From Lytechinus pictus (taxonomy: Eukaryota > Echinodermata > Echinoidea > Temnopleuroida > Toxopneustidae), in contig NW_026974141.1 in assembly GCF_037042905.1 (NCBI RefSeq), positions 3,774,001-3,838,000 of the forward strand: 64,000 nt of DNA. The letters run 5' to 3'. Positions 11,246-23,095 of the stretch are shown one piece after another. A program made the position numbers and the translations under genes. Numbering within the stretch: the first letter of the stretch is position 1; the number at the start of each line of letters is the position of its first letter. The notes beneath the pieces were generated by a model. The model saw nothing but the letters and a program-made list of their open reading frames with translations. It had not been told where the DNA came from and did not search any database.

Positions 11246-12449
11246 ATGATCGCAGAAAATGTTGATATTCAGATCAGAAAAAGGGACATTTTAAGGACTG
11301 ATTTAAGGATTTCATGAAGAGCAAACATATCCACCAATCCACTAATGCGAACGTAATCAAGGACAGGAAATGGTTTATATTAAGACCTTATGGGGCAATC
11401 ACTTTAAGTAGTCATGAAAAAGAAGCACATGTCACTACGTAAAACAATAATAACTCGAAGTGCGGGAAATACATTTGGAGTACATTGACTTGAAAACGGG
11501 AGGTTTTAGTACAACATGATTATACATGTATAGCTCGTTATACAGACATTGCGAGCACCAGGAACAATGAAGACATAGGCCCTGATCAAATTATGTTTCA
11601 TTAAGTTATGATAAAAATGTTTATTATATGTAACATAATTATAATATAACATTATAATAAATAATAATTTCTTCTTTCCCACTACGTTTCTCTTCCTTTC
11701 CCTTTTTCTCCTTTTCCCCGTTTTTTTTTGGTCAGCCGATGGGGGGGGGGGGGGGGGGCACGTGCCCCCATGCCCCCCGTAGTTACGCCACTGCATGTAC
11801 TAATCAAATAATGCGAGCGCGAAACGAGCTAAAAATTTAGGAAATACAGACCTGTAGGGACATTCTAGGCTTGTTTGTAGGAATTCACTAAGACCATACG
11901 TATTTCACTGTCCAAATGATGAGAGCGCGAAGCGCGAGCTGAAAATTTTTGATATTCAGATCAGAAATAGGGACATTTTTTAAGAACTGATTTTAGGAAT
12001 TTATACAGAGCAGACATATCTCACCAATCCACTAATGAGAACGTAAGCACGGACAGGAAATATTTTATATTAAGACCTTAAAATGAGGCAATCACTTTAT
12101 GTAGTCATGAAAAAGAAGTATATGTCACTACATAAAACGATAATAACTCGAAGTGCAAGGACATATATTTAGTGAATATCGACTTGAAAACGGGAGGTTT
12201 TAGTACAACAGGATTATACATGTATATCTCGTTAATCAATGCGAGCACCAGGAATAATATAGGCCCTTAGGAAATTATGTTTTATAAAGTTATGAAAAAT
12301 TATTCTTATGTAATATAACAATCATAATATAATATATGATAACATTATAATGAACAATAATTTTTTATTTCCCACTACATTTTTCTCCCTCTTTTTTCTC
12401 CTTTTCCCCGTTTTTTTGTATTGCCAGCCGATCGGGGGGGGGGGGGGGG

Positions 12450-15231
12450 TGTTACACCCACAAATGTAATAATCGCCCACAAATGTAATAACGCCCACAA
12501 ATGTAATAACACTTTACCCACAAATGTAATAACGCCCACAAATGTAATAACACTTTACCCACAAATGTAATAATTTTGATCGCCCACAAATGTAATAATG
12601 ACTTTACCCACAAATGTAATAAATTTGAAGGGATTTTTGGCGAATCCGTTCTAAACTGAAATCCTATAGTAATACGCTCATATAGCACAAAAGTGCAAAG
12701 TCTTTATTTCCAGACCCGGTCAATAAAGAAAGTATAATATAATCCAATGTCTTTTCTTCCAGACCCGGTTGTTTCAATAATTATAATATAAGTTCAAAGT
12801 CTTTTTTCCAGACCAAGTTGTTTAAAAAATTATAATATAAGTCCAAAGTCTTTTTTTCCAGACCCGGTTGTTTAAAAAATTATAATATAAGTTCAAAGTC
12901 TTTTTTCCAGACCTGGTTGTTTAAAAAATTATAATATAAGTTCAGTCTTTTTTTCCAGACCCGGTTGTTTAAAAAATTATAATACAAGTCCAAACTAAAA
13001 CAACAAAACAAAGACCTATGGTGTAGTCTTTGCTCCAGACTCAGTTATTTCAAAATAGGAAATAATAAGGAACAATTAAAAAAAAAAACTATATCAACAA
13101 AGACCCCACAATATCATTGATGTAGAATAACGTTGTTATTGTTATCTTGGGTTTTAAGGTGCGTATCATTCAGATATGAACATTTACGCCTATGATTAAT
13201 TTGTCGTTTTTGTGGTATGCTTTATCACAGGGTTTTAATAGTTAAGAAGATGCTGGGGTTAAGTCTTAAGATTAAAGTTTCGCTTAATTTGTATTTTTTC
13301 AGAAAACTGGGTGTGGGGTACAGACAACACTCTAAACCCAAGCATTTAAACTGGGCTTAATTTTGAAATTTGGTCTTAGTTTTTTTTCTCAATATTTCTT
13401 TATTTTTTAAATAACCGGGTCTAGACGTAAGACTATGCATAATACTCGTGTTATTCCACAGGAATAAGAATATGACAAAGTCTTGTGTTTTTAAGACTGT
13501 TTGAATTATTATTTAAATGACTGGGTCTGGAATAAAGAAAACACTCTAAACATGTGCTTTTCTACATGGTCTTAATTTGGAGGATTGTTGGTTCTTAGAT
13601 TCGTTGTTGGGGTTGGGTTTTATTGTTTTTTTATTCTTGAAATAACTGTGTCTGGAGGAAAGTCTACAATCGATCTTCATGTTATTCCACAGTAATTAGA
13701 TTTTTGGGTATTAATTTTAGAATATTTGTAAAAACTATTTTTTTTTTCAAATAATAACCAAGTCTGGAGAAAGGATGTTTGCTTTACCCATGCATTATTA
13801 CAATGTTTTGAATGTTTTGTAAGGGTCTTAGTATTATTTAAAAAAAAACTGGGTGCGGGGTAAATACATATTTCTACACCCAGTTACACCCAGTAAGGGT
13901 GTAACTTTTGAAGATTGGTCTTAGATTTGAACTGTTGAAGTTTTTTTTATTCATTTTTTTTTAATAACCGGGTCTGGTGAAAAGAGTACGTTTTAAAACT
14001 CGTGTTATTCCAGAAGAATAAGAATATGATATAGTCTTACGTTAGAAGATTTTTTTTGGGTAATTTTGTTAATGATTAGGTCTGGAATAAAGACAATGCT
14101 CTAAACCTCTTTTTAAAACAGGTTCTTAGGTTGAAGGATTGTTTGGTCTTAGATTTGGAATTTTCTTATTATTACTGTTAGCGTTATTTTGAAAAAAAAA
14201 CTGGGTCTGGCTGAAAGACTATGCTATATGTCCATGTTATCCAGCATTAATAGGATTATGGGGTCTTTATACTGTTTTTGTTGTTGTTATTTTGTTATTT
14301 ATAATTTTCGAATAACAGGGTTTGGAGAAAAGACTAAGCTCGATTTTTATTTTTATTCCACTGGAATATCATTATGGTATCTTAGTTTGGACTTATATTA
14401 CAATTTTTGAAATAACTGGGTCTGGAAAAAAGACTTTGGACTTATGTTGTAATGTTTGAAAAAACCGGGTCTGGAAAAAGACTTTGGACTTATATTATAA
14501 TTTTTGAAACAACCGGGTCTTGAAAAAAGACTTAATTTAGACTTATGTCATAAATATTTAATTAACCAGGTCTGGAAAAAAGACTTTGCACTTTTGTGCT
14601 ATATGAACGCATTACTATAAGGATGTAGTTTTTAGTTTTAAGTAACCGGGTGTGGAGAAAGACTACGCTTGATTCTCAATTTACTCTTAGCGCATATATT
14701 CACAAAACGCACCGTGTAAGTTCAAACAACAACAAAGACATTAATTCCATCAGTTTTAATTAACTGGGTCTGGAGAAAAGACTAAGCTCGATTCTCATTT
14801 TCATTCCACTGGAATATCATGATCGTATCCTAGTTTGGATATATTTTATATTTTTTTAAATAACCGTGTCTGGAAAAAAAAGACTTTGGACTTATATTAT
14901 AATTTTTGAAACAACCAGGTCTGGAAAAAAGACTTTAAATCATATTATAATTTTTGAATTAATCGGGTCTGGAAAAAAGACTTTACACTTTTGTGCTATA
15001 TAAACGCATTACTATAGGATTACAGTTTAGAACGGATTCGCCAAAAATTCCTTCAAATTTATTACATTTGTGGGTAAAGTCATTATTACATTTGTGGGCG
15101 ATCAAAAATTATTACATTTGTGGGTAAAGTGTTATTACATTTGTGGGCGTTATTACATTTGTGGGTAAAGTGTTATTACATTTGTGGGCGTTATTACATT
15201 TGTGGGCGTTATTACATTTGTGGGTGCAACA
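12450..15231. mobile_element. 2.8 kb fold-back element built of CCCACAAATGTAATAA units
   Basis: Left end TGTTACACCCACAAATG (12450) and right end inverted TGTTGCACCCACAAATG (to 15231). For about 260 bp the two arms are nearly identical inverted copies. Each holds eight or so CCCACAAATGTAATAA units with alternating spacers (CG, CACTTTA, GATCG). The arms continue into a ~50-60 bp tandem unit around TCCAGACCCGGTT. There are about seven copies in the left arm and about nineteen inverted copies in the right arm, with the switch near 13,100-13,300. The insertion splits the poly-G tract near the right end of the host hAT-like element, so target duplication cannot be read. No open frame resembles a transposase. 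Confidence 0.8.
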
Positions 15232-15265
15232 GGGGGGCACGTGCCCCCCAGTAGTTATGCCACTG

Positions 15266-15385
15266 ACTACTACTACTACTACTTCTACTATACTACTACT
15301 ACTACTACTGCTGCTGCTACTGCTACTACTACTACTAACTACTACTACTACTACTATACTACTACTACTACTACTACTACTATAT

Positions 15386-15482
<97 letters not shown>

Positions 15483-15497
15483 TACTACTACTACTAC
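15266..15497. repeat. (ACT)n microsatellite, right half
   Basis: Long imperfect (ACT)n run continuing the tract cut at 8729. Large reading frames here are low-complexity translations. Confidence 0.95.
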
Positions 15498-15654
15498 CAC
15501 CATCCCCGGGGTTGCTACGTCAACTATTATCTGATTTTCAAAAGGGTCAGGCTGCATTACATGCTCTTATTACCCTTCTCCATTCTCAAAAGTCACGTAC
15601 CCGACAAGGCAGCAGAAGATCTCATTTTTCAAGTTTTCGGTATAATATGACTCA

Positions 15655-15712
15655 GCTGGGGATTGAACCCGGGACCTCCGGTCATGAGGCAGGTGCTCTA
15701 CCACAATGCCAA
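15655..15712 (-). repeat. tRNA-derived SINE head or tRNA pseudogene
   Basis: On the minus strand, a GGTAGAGCACCTGCC A-box-like block is followed by a CAT-containing anticodon-like segment and then GGGTTCAATCCCC (B-box). It lies in a 268 bp non-repetitive stretch after the microsatellite. The acceptor stem is not closed. Confidence 0.55.
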
Positions 15713-16340
15713 ATAAAAATGGATGAGAATATTGATCTCACAAAGAAAGGAAAAAGGTAGGGGCGGGGGGGGGATGTTGGTATCATATATGTATAATTAT
15801 ATACAGTGCGTCCCACAAAAACGAAACCGAGATTTAGCGATGATTTATCATAACTTAATCATAAATACAATAGACAAATGACCTACCAATGTAAAGCTAA
15901 GAATCTCCTCTTTCATCTGGTATTACTTAGATTATTCCCCATTCACGCATGAGTGAGCAAAAACAATTTGAAGAAAGGATACCAAAAACTCATTTGGCGG
16001 GGGGTATCTGAATTTCAAAAAGAAAATCACATGCCTAAAAAGTTCAATATCTAGTCTTTTATTTGATACCGGGGGGGGGGGGCACTTCCATTGACGAGTG
16101 GATACCATGCGCGACCATGGGGTCTCGAAAAGAACCCTAAACACGTATTTTCTATATTCTGAAAATGCACCCCTTAACAAGTATTGTCGTGTGAAACCCT
16201 ACCCTTAACAAGTATTAGAAACAAAACGATACTCTTGGCAAGAATTCCATGAATTGAACCCCTAAACAAGTAATTGTTATGTCACGGACGTTGGTCGTCG
16301 GTTTTAGTACTTTACCTACATCATTGGGTTTAGTAATACT

Positions 16341-17767
16341 CATTGGCGTAAATCCGTGTTAATGGGTGGGGGGGATGACTGACATATTTTGGCATTTTTT
16401 TGCAATCATGTTTTTAGATATGCAAGGAATTGTCATTGATATGTCTACAGTGGCGTACCGTGGGTCACGGCATTGGGGGGGGGGGTGCACCAGCAAAATT
16501 TTTGATTGACTGAGTGAGTGATCCTAATAGAGACATTTTAAGGACAATGTCATTAAACGGATATGTATCTCACTCATCAAAAAATGCGAGCGCGAAGCGC
16601 GAGCTGATTTTTTTTTATATTCACACCTAAAAAGGGACATTATAATCAAATTTGTGTAATCATGATAGGTACCTGTCTCGCTTAACAATGCGAGCGCGAA
16701 GCGCGAGCTGAAAACTTAGATAATTCAGACCTGAAGTGGGGCATTCTAAGATTTCTTTGTAGGAATTAACCAGGACCATACGTATTTCATTAACCAAATG
16801 ATGCGAGCGCGAAGCGCGAGCTGAAAATTTTTGATGTTCAGATCAGAAGAAGGGACATTTTAAGGACTGATTTTAGGAATTCATGAAGAGCAGACATATC
16901 TCACCAATCCATGAAAAATGCGAACGTAATCACGGACAGGAAATGTTTCATATATACGAAGACCTTAACATGGGGCAATCACTTTTGAGTCATGAAAAAA
17001 AAGCATATGTCACTACATAAAACAATGATAATTCAAGTGCTAGGAAATATATTTGGTTTATATTGACTTGAAAACGGGATGTTTTGGTACAACAGGATTC
17101 TATATCTCGTTAAACAGACAATGCGAGCACCAGGAACAATTGAGACGTAGGCCCTGGGCAAATTATGTTTCATAAAGTTATGATAAAAATGTTTCTTATG
17201 TTATGTAACTTAACATAATTATAATATAATATAACATTATAATGAATAATATTTTCTTCTTTCCCACTACGTTTCTCTTCCTTTCTCCCTCTTTTCTCCC
17301 TTTTCCCCCTTTTTTTTGGTCAGCCGATGGGGGGGATGTGCCCCCCATGTCCCCCGTAGTTACGCCACTGTATGTCCATATGGCAAATACCTAATACCCC
17401 TCCAATATTATTATTTTTTTTACCCCATGATGGTTTAATGGTTTATTAGAGATTACATTCAAAAATTTTTGACATTCCATCTTAATCCCTTCCCAAATAC
17501 CACAACATTGATGAATTGGAAGTATTTCGTTTGGAAATGGTGAACTGGCTCTTTATTTGCATTTTATGATTCAATAATATTATTTTATTTGTTAAGCGGT
17601 ATTTTTGGAAGAATTTTCACCAATAAAACAATTATCTCTTGTGATTTTTTTTTCATTTCTTTCGTAAAAAGTGGGGGGGGGATGTTTGTACAGGCCATCC
17701 CCCCCCCTCCTCGAAAAGTGGGGGGGGGGGATATATCCCCCCCATCCCCCCGGGATTTACGCCAGTG
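16341..17767. mobile_element. CAYTGGCGTAAATCC element (third level)
   Basis: Ends CATTGGCGTAAATCC and GGGATTTACGCCAGTG are inverted. Flanks GTAATACT (16333-16340) and GTAGTACT (17768-17775) form an 8 bp target duplication with one mismatch, as expected for hAT. Confidence 0.75.
16448..17370. mobile_element. hAT-like MITE with GC-palindrome array (fourth level)
   Basis: Ends CAGTGGCGTACC and GTTACGCCACTG. Target duplication TATGTCTA/TATGTCCA (16440-16447, 17371-17378), one mismatch. The interior repeats the GCGAGCGCGAAGCGCGAGC units of the 8730-15265 composite, so this is a compact member of the same family. Confidence 0.85.
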
Positions 17768-18553
17768 GTAGTACTAATAGTACGGCCCCACCTCGCGCAA
17801 ATCGTACTCTAAACACGTAGTGTTGACTGTTGGGGCAAAAAGTACATCACATTTTAGTCTTAATTTTTTATACCCTCGCAAATCTGACCCTAAACACGTA
17901 GCTTTCCTGGCGAAATAGATAGCCTTTTTTTATTATTTTAGTGTTTTTGACACCCTTATTACGTTACGTACGTAACGTGCCCTATCTTGAAAAAGACATC
18001 CTTTTTACGTGTTTTTTTGGTCGCGCGTGGTACCCACTCGCCAATGTAAGTGGCCCCCCACCTTAATCACAGAATATGGTCAAGAAGTAAAAAAGTTACG
18101 TTCCCTCGAATCAATGCTTGTATTTCCATAATTTCAAAAAATAAACGTGTTTTCACCGGTTTCCCACATACAATATCGCACCCTTATCAAAAGACTGAAT
18201 GCATGGCTGATCGTCAACAAAACGGAGTGTCGAGTGCGTTTGAACGCTAGCCTGTAAAACCTCTTCATTTTATGAAATTTAAGCCTTATTTCAAATAACC
18301 AGAACTTTGTTATTTTTTGAACATTTTCTGTAATTGAGGTATCTCATTAAAGAGCAGATATTGAACTTTTTAAAAATGTGGTTTTCTTTTTGAAACCCAG
18401 ATACAGCCCGCCAAGTGACTTTTTGGTATCCCCTCTTCAAATTGTTTTTGTTCACTCATGCGTGAATAAGAAATAATCTAAGTAATTTCAGATGAAAGAG
18501 GAGATTTTAAGCTTTACAATGGTAGGTCATTTGTCTATTGTATTTGTGATTAA

Positions 18554-18704
18554 TACCATGGTCATATTTGCTCTACGGCGAGTCGAAAACAGCCGTTTCA
18601 ACATTTTTTGGACCAACTACATATAGGTGGTTTGAATTAAAATTAATAAAACGGCTGTTTTCGACTCGCCGTACGGCCGCCGTAGAGCAAATGTGACCAA
18701 GGTA
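18554..18704. mobile_element. 151 bp palindromic MITE in the right arm
   Basis: TACCATGGTCATATTTG and CTCTACGGCGAGTCG are mirrored by CGACTCGCCGTACGG... and CAAATGTGACCAAGGTA. It interrupts a GATTAAGTTATG site that is intact in the other arm of the host element. TTA-containing flanks suggest a TTAA-type target. Confidence 0.75.
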
Positions 18705-18991
18705 TTAGTTATGATAAATCATCGATAAATGTCGGTTTATTTCTCCATAACATTAGTGATCGCAGTATTCTCATAACTTTTTCATCAGTTGTCCGATATT
18801 TCTCAAACTCTCTTTGACCTTATTCTTTGATTTTTCTGTTTCCACAAAAGCCCACTTGTTCCAAGGGATTCATTTTCCTTTGTATTGTATACATGTCCTC
18901 TGAGCATGACATGGGGGCTGTTACACAATCACCATAAAACATTTCTCACGCCCGATTGCATCGATTACAATGTACAATTAATTAAGTTGAC

Positions 18992-19063
18992 GTGCCGTGG
19001 CCGAGTGGTCTAAGGCGCCTGGCTATACATGGAAAGTCCGGGGTTCGATCCCAGCCGCGGCAC
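18992..19063 (+). tRNA. tRNA-like sequence, probably a pseudogene
   Basis: 72 nt with a paired 7 bp acceptor stem (GTGCCGT/GCGGCAC, one wobble), an A-box of Leu/Ser type (GGCCGAGTGGTCTAAGGC) and a B-box (GGGTTCGATCCC). The anticodon arm does not form a proper 5 bp stem and the long variable arm expected of Leu/Ser is missing. A decayed tRNA or SINE founder is likelier than an active gene. Confidence 0.55.
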
Positions 19064-19430
19064 CTATGCCCGTGAGCAATTTAATCTACAATGCTCTTTT
19101 ATCCTGCTTTCAAATAAATGGAAATGCTATATGCATTATTGGAAACTAGATGTGCACTTGCTTTTTATTAAAAAAAAAAAAAAAAAAAAAAATTAATCGT
19201 GAAAATCATTCTTACGATTAATCGCTTACTTTTGTGTGACACTCTGATCATGATGCAATGATGCGTTATTTCATTTTTTCCATTTCATATCATGGGGCCC
19301 TGTACAGATTATACAAATAGACAATTTTTTTAAATAAAAAAGTGTGATGTAATAAAAACAAAGAACGTACCTCATACATATACATGCACACTATCGCATC
19401 AGCACACCAACATACACTTAGTAGGTTTAA
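19064..19430. other. No gene seen; poly-A tract
   Basis: A-run at about 19170-19191, otherwise AT-rich unique sequence. Confidence 0.5.
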
Positions 19431-19893
19431 AGGAAACCAAAACCTTAGAAGAGAAGCAATCTTATTGGAAAGTGTAAAAATGAGAGGAACAGTTTAAAAA
19501 GTTTCATCAAAATCGGTTATGAAATAAGCATTTGTTGTGTACACAAATTTTTAGATTTCCCCTTTCACATTATCTCCTCCTGAACTTGACGTGTGATGTG
19601 AATTATATTTTCCCATGATATATGTTGTGCTCAGGAGGCAAGATGCAATTTGAAAAAAAGAGGAAATTCTGAAAATTGGTGCACAAAACAAATGGAGAGT
19701 TGTCCACAAAATCAGCCATTCTGAACACATTTGCCAATTTGAGGATCCCCATAGAAAGTACATGTACAAGACTCTTTAAACGTCCTTAACTTGCTTAATT
19801 CATAATCGATTTTGATGAAACTTTTTTTTTCATTGTTCCTCTCATTTTACTCTTTCCAATGAAATTGCTTCTCTTCTTCGGTTTTGGTTTCCT
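19431..19893. mobile_element. TTAA-flanked MITE
   Basis: Ends AGGAAACCAAAACC and GGTTTTGGTTTCCT with an extended inverted repeat (AGAGAAGCAAT.../ATTGCTTCTCTTC). Flanked by TTAA at 19427-19430 and 19894-19897, a piggyBac-type duplication. No coding sequence. Confidence 0.8.
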
Positions 19894-20112
19894 TTAAGAG
19901 TAATGAGAAAAATCATACTTGAATTCCCATTTGCCTGTACTACACTTAAATCTTTGTGAAACCCCAACCCTTGCACTGCATCCATACAAATGAAATTAAA
20001 CAACAGTTAAGATCTCTTAAAGTGTACTTCATAACTTTATAGAACGAAAATATACAAAACAAAGAAATAATATACAGTTCCATATCCATTGATACATTTA
20101 CATTGACATAGG

Positions 20113-20286
20113 CAGGGGCCACGGAACGGTTTTCAAAGTGGGGGGGCTGAGCCAAAAGTGGGGGGGGGGGCTGACCATGCTAAAAATCACAATCATATGG
20201 TCATTTTTAAGTTTTTGTACACGGTTTTGGAAAAAAGTGGAGGGGGGGGGGGCTAAAGCCCCCCCCCTCCCGGGTCCGCGGCCCCC
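20113..20286. mobile_element. CAGGGGCCACGG MITE
   Basis: Left CAGGGGCCACGGAACGG and right CCGGGTCCGCGGCCCC are inverted with internal poly-G/poly-C tracts. Target duplication is not clear. Confidence 0.6.
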
Positions 20287-20312
20287 GATAGGTAGTATAA
20301 ACTTAACTCACT

Positions 20313-21021
20313 CAGGGTTCCCAGCTTTTCAAGAAATACAAAATTCCCTGATTTTTCCCTGATGAAGTTTAACAATTACCTGATAATTATTTAAAACCAT
20401 TCCCATTTTCGCATGTTTTTCTAAGTTGTTACAGTGAATTGAATTATTTTCAGTATAAAAATAATGTAAAACTAATTAGTATTATTACACAGGCATGTAA
20501 TGGCCTCCCTTCTCCCCATACAGCCATCCTTTCCTCACCTTAAATACAGAAAGAGGTTGGTTCAAGGCAATCCTAGTACATATCATTCAATTACAACACA
20601 CTATGTTAAAGACGTCACTTTCAACACTGGTTCACATTGGAATGTGCAAAGACATGAAGATAGATACATGTCATCGAGAGTTAAATCAACATGACCGTAG
20701 TTTAAAAGATAACGGTAGAGGCCTTATTTATGTTGTGTGCTACTGCTACCAGTACTTGTATTGCAGTCGATCAGGCTATACTAAAAAACCACCATAACCA
20801 GTCATTCAATGGATGTTGTTTGAATATACAACAAAATATAACAGAGTCTGACTGACTACCGTGCTTTCAACTTCTGGGCCAATCAAAATTCCCTGATTTT
20901 TCCCTCATTTGAGGCATTATTCCCTGATTTGAGGTATTCTTTATCACATTCCCTGATTTTTCCCTGTCTGGAAAAAAGTAAAATAATTTTCTGTGATTTC
21001 CCTGATGGACTGGGAACCCTG
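20313..21021. mobile_element. CAGGGTTCCCAG MITE
   Basis: Ends CAGGGTTCCCAG and CTGGGAACCCTG are perfect inverted repeats. TTCCCTGATTTTTCCCTG words recur next to both ends. No clear target duplication. Confidence 0.75.
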
Positions 21022-21469
21022 TACATATTATTAACCCCTTGGAGACTGTATGATTCTGCTATAACACACGTTTTCAATAGACTTCAGCCTACATATATGC
21101 GGGCTAAGTCTACAACGGGTTAATAAACAAGTAAAGCAAGTCCTCACAAATATTTCTTTGATAAAAATTGTTGTTGCATAAATGATCACATCATGTAAAA
21201 GTGTAAAGTATTAAAATTTCAATTCTTAAGGACGTATAACAAACATGTATTAGTGTACCTAAAACACAAGTTTTTTACAGAAAAATATTTAAAAAGACAC
21301 AAAGCATCTACATTCAGCCCCCCCCCCCAAAAAAAAATGTCTGAAATTCTCTCTCTTTCAAGAAATAACATAAACAGGCCTGCTTGATGTCAGGTGTGTC
21401 ACCCTCACTTTTTTTAATTAAGACATCTTTAGCATTCTTTTATTTAAACATTGAGAAATTACGAGTGTT

Positions 21470-21735
21470 TAAACACTTACCGTGTTTACTCGGCTTGGGG
21501 GTTCGACGCGCGAGCCATGCTCACTACAGCAATGTGATCGTGTTTATACTGAAACAAAAAAAGGCGAGTTCGACGCGACCTGCAGGTTGAAACCTACGAT
21601 TCTGGCAGATCGAAAAGTTGTGTTCGACACTGCTCGCGGAACCCACTCATCGCATTTACACGGCATAATATTGCCGTGTTGAGCACGGGTCGCATGCCGA
21701 ACCCCGAGCCGAGTCAATGTGTAAATACAGTGTAT
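21470..21735. mobile_element. Inverted-repeat MITE with GC-rich arms
   Basis: ACTCGGCTTGGGGGTTCG (21488) is mirrored by CGAACCCCGAGCCGAGT (21698-21714). Outer parts also pair loosely (TTACCGTGTTT/AAATACAGTG). Confidence 0.65.
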
Positions 21736-22434
21736 TTTACTCTTACACTCATACCCCACCACATAAAATACATATATGGGCTGATTCGTACGTCTGTATT
21801 TTTACACTGTGAACCAAATCTATTGTCTTAATCATGAGTATCGTTTTTGGAGTCTGACTTTTAATGCTATCTGTTTCTGAAGCAAATTAAAAAAGAAAAA
21901 GAAAAAGAAATCTTTAAAAAATATTTATGTGATAAAAACAACATCAAATTATGAAATGCTACATAGTTATTAAAACACACCATTTAAAAAAAATTGCACT
22001 TGAGCTGCAGTGATCTACTTGTTGGTCAGTTTTCATACAAGTTTATGAATACAATAATAAGGATTTATACAAAGTCTGCATTTATTAATAAATGTACATG
22101 TAGATAAAAACAAGTATCCATATTGTTTAGCTTCTTCAGTAAGTTCAAAGTTACTGTTGAAATGACAATATATATTTTTTTAATCAATCCAATACCTCAT
22201 CATTTCACCAAATCGCCAGAATATCTTTTGTAAAAAAATATATATCACGTAAAATATGAATGGTGCAAAATCTATTTCTTCATACATGTAAATGCACCCA
22301 ATTAATGACCTGTTTACATAAAATTCTTTTACAATTTAAAGCAGTGACATTTCAGCCAGACAGAATGTCTAGAAATTATTTCTCTTTCGAGAAATGTCCG
22401 AATTATACTTTTTATAACAATAGACATGCATGTA
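21736..22434. other. AT-rich stretch, no gene recognised
   Basis: No splice-bounded exon or element end was found. Confidence 0.5.
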
Positions 22435-23095
22435 TATGTCGGGCAGCATATGCGTATGTTTACTAAGTGAAATGTACATAACAGAAACACTTAATCTTGT
22501 CCTCCGCTTGAGCAGTCATATGACCCCTGATAAAACATAGTGACCTTAAGAAATTACTGAATTTTCTGTAAAAAATACTCTACTAAGTACTTAGAATAGA
22601 CACGTGCATAATTATATGCCAGGCAGCTAGATGTATGTTTATTACCTGAATATATGCAATGTACACAACGGAAACACTTAACCAACCTTCTTATCTGCTC
22701 GACCAGTCAAATGACTTCCACTAAAACCTTCAGACCTTTAAATAATTCCTGAATTGTTACATATGCATAATTATATGCCAGGCAGCTTAATGTCTGTTTA
22801 TTAAGTGAATATATGCAATGTTCATAATAGAAACACTTAACCTTAATATCTGCTTGACCAGTCATATGACTTCCACTAAAACCTTGAGACCTTTAAAAAA
22901 ATCCTGAATTGTTTCTTAAAAATATTCTATTTAGTACATACAATAGACATATGCATAATTATATGCCAGGCAGCTTAATGTATGTTAATTAAGTGAATAT
23001 ATGCTATGTACATAACATAAACACTGAACCATCTTATCTGCTTGACCAGTCATATGACTTCCACTAAAACCTTGAGACCTTTTAAAAAATCCTGA

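Larger units (their letters stand above)
8730..15265. mobile_element. hAT-like composite element with internal GC-palindrome array
   Basis: The left end CAGTGGCGTACC (8730) and right end GTTATGCCACTG (to 15265) form terminal inverted repeats. Both flanks are (ACT)n, consistent with insertion into that microsatellite. The interior is a tandem array of ~90-110 bp units. Each has a GC-rich palindrome (GCGAGCGCGAAGCGCGAGC) followed by an A/T block and a GACCTGAAAAGGGACATTTTAA-like block. A further internal end (GTTACGCCACTG at 11782-11793) suggests a tandem dimer or a second family member inside. No transposase remains. Confidence 0.7.
16069..18059. mobile_element. CCGGGGG-type element (second level)
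   Basis: The left arm (poly-G, GCACTTCCATTGACGAGTGG, then GCGCGACC) is mirrored on the right by GGTCGCGCG, CCACTCG.CAATGTAAGTGG and poly-C. A short uninterrupted relative lies at 56217-56634. Confidence 0.7.
15804..18745. mobile_element. TA-flanked long inverted-repeat element, heavily nested
   Basis: The left end is TA then CAGTGCGTCCCACAAAAAC. About 220 bp of the left arm (through the ACTCATGCGTGA block) recurs inverted at about 18,410-18,745. The right arm lacks the final ~25 bp. TA plus CAGTGCGTCCCA termini match the element at 40497, indicating a Tc1/mariner-type non-autonomous family. Confidence 0.7.

Noticed and set aside
12452-15534. CRISPR-like spacing of CCCACAAATG repeats
   Set aside because: Spacers are not unique, the arms are inverted copies and the setting is an animal genome; it is a fold-back transposon arm.
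15143-15760. 205-codon frame with Leu, Tyr and Thr runs
   Set aside because: Runs through a fold-back repeat end and an (ACT)n microsatellite; low complexity.
18992-19063. Functional tRNA-Leu or tRNA-Ser
   Set aside because: The anticodon stem does not pair and the long variable arm is missing, although the acceptor stem and promoter boxes look good.
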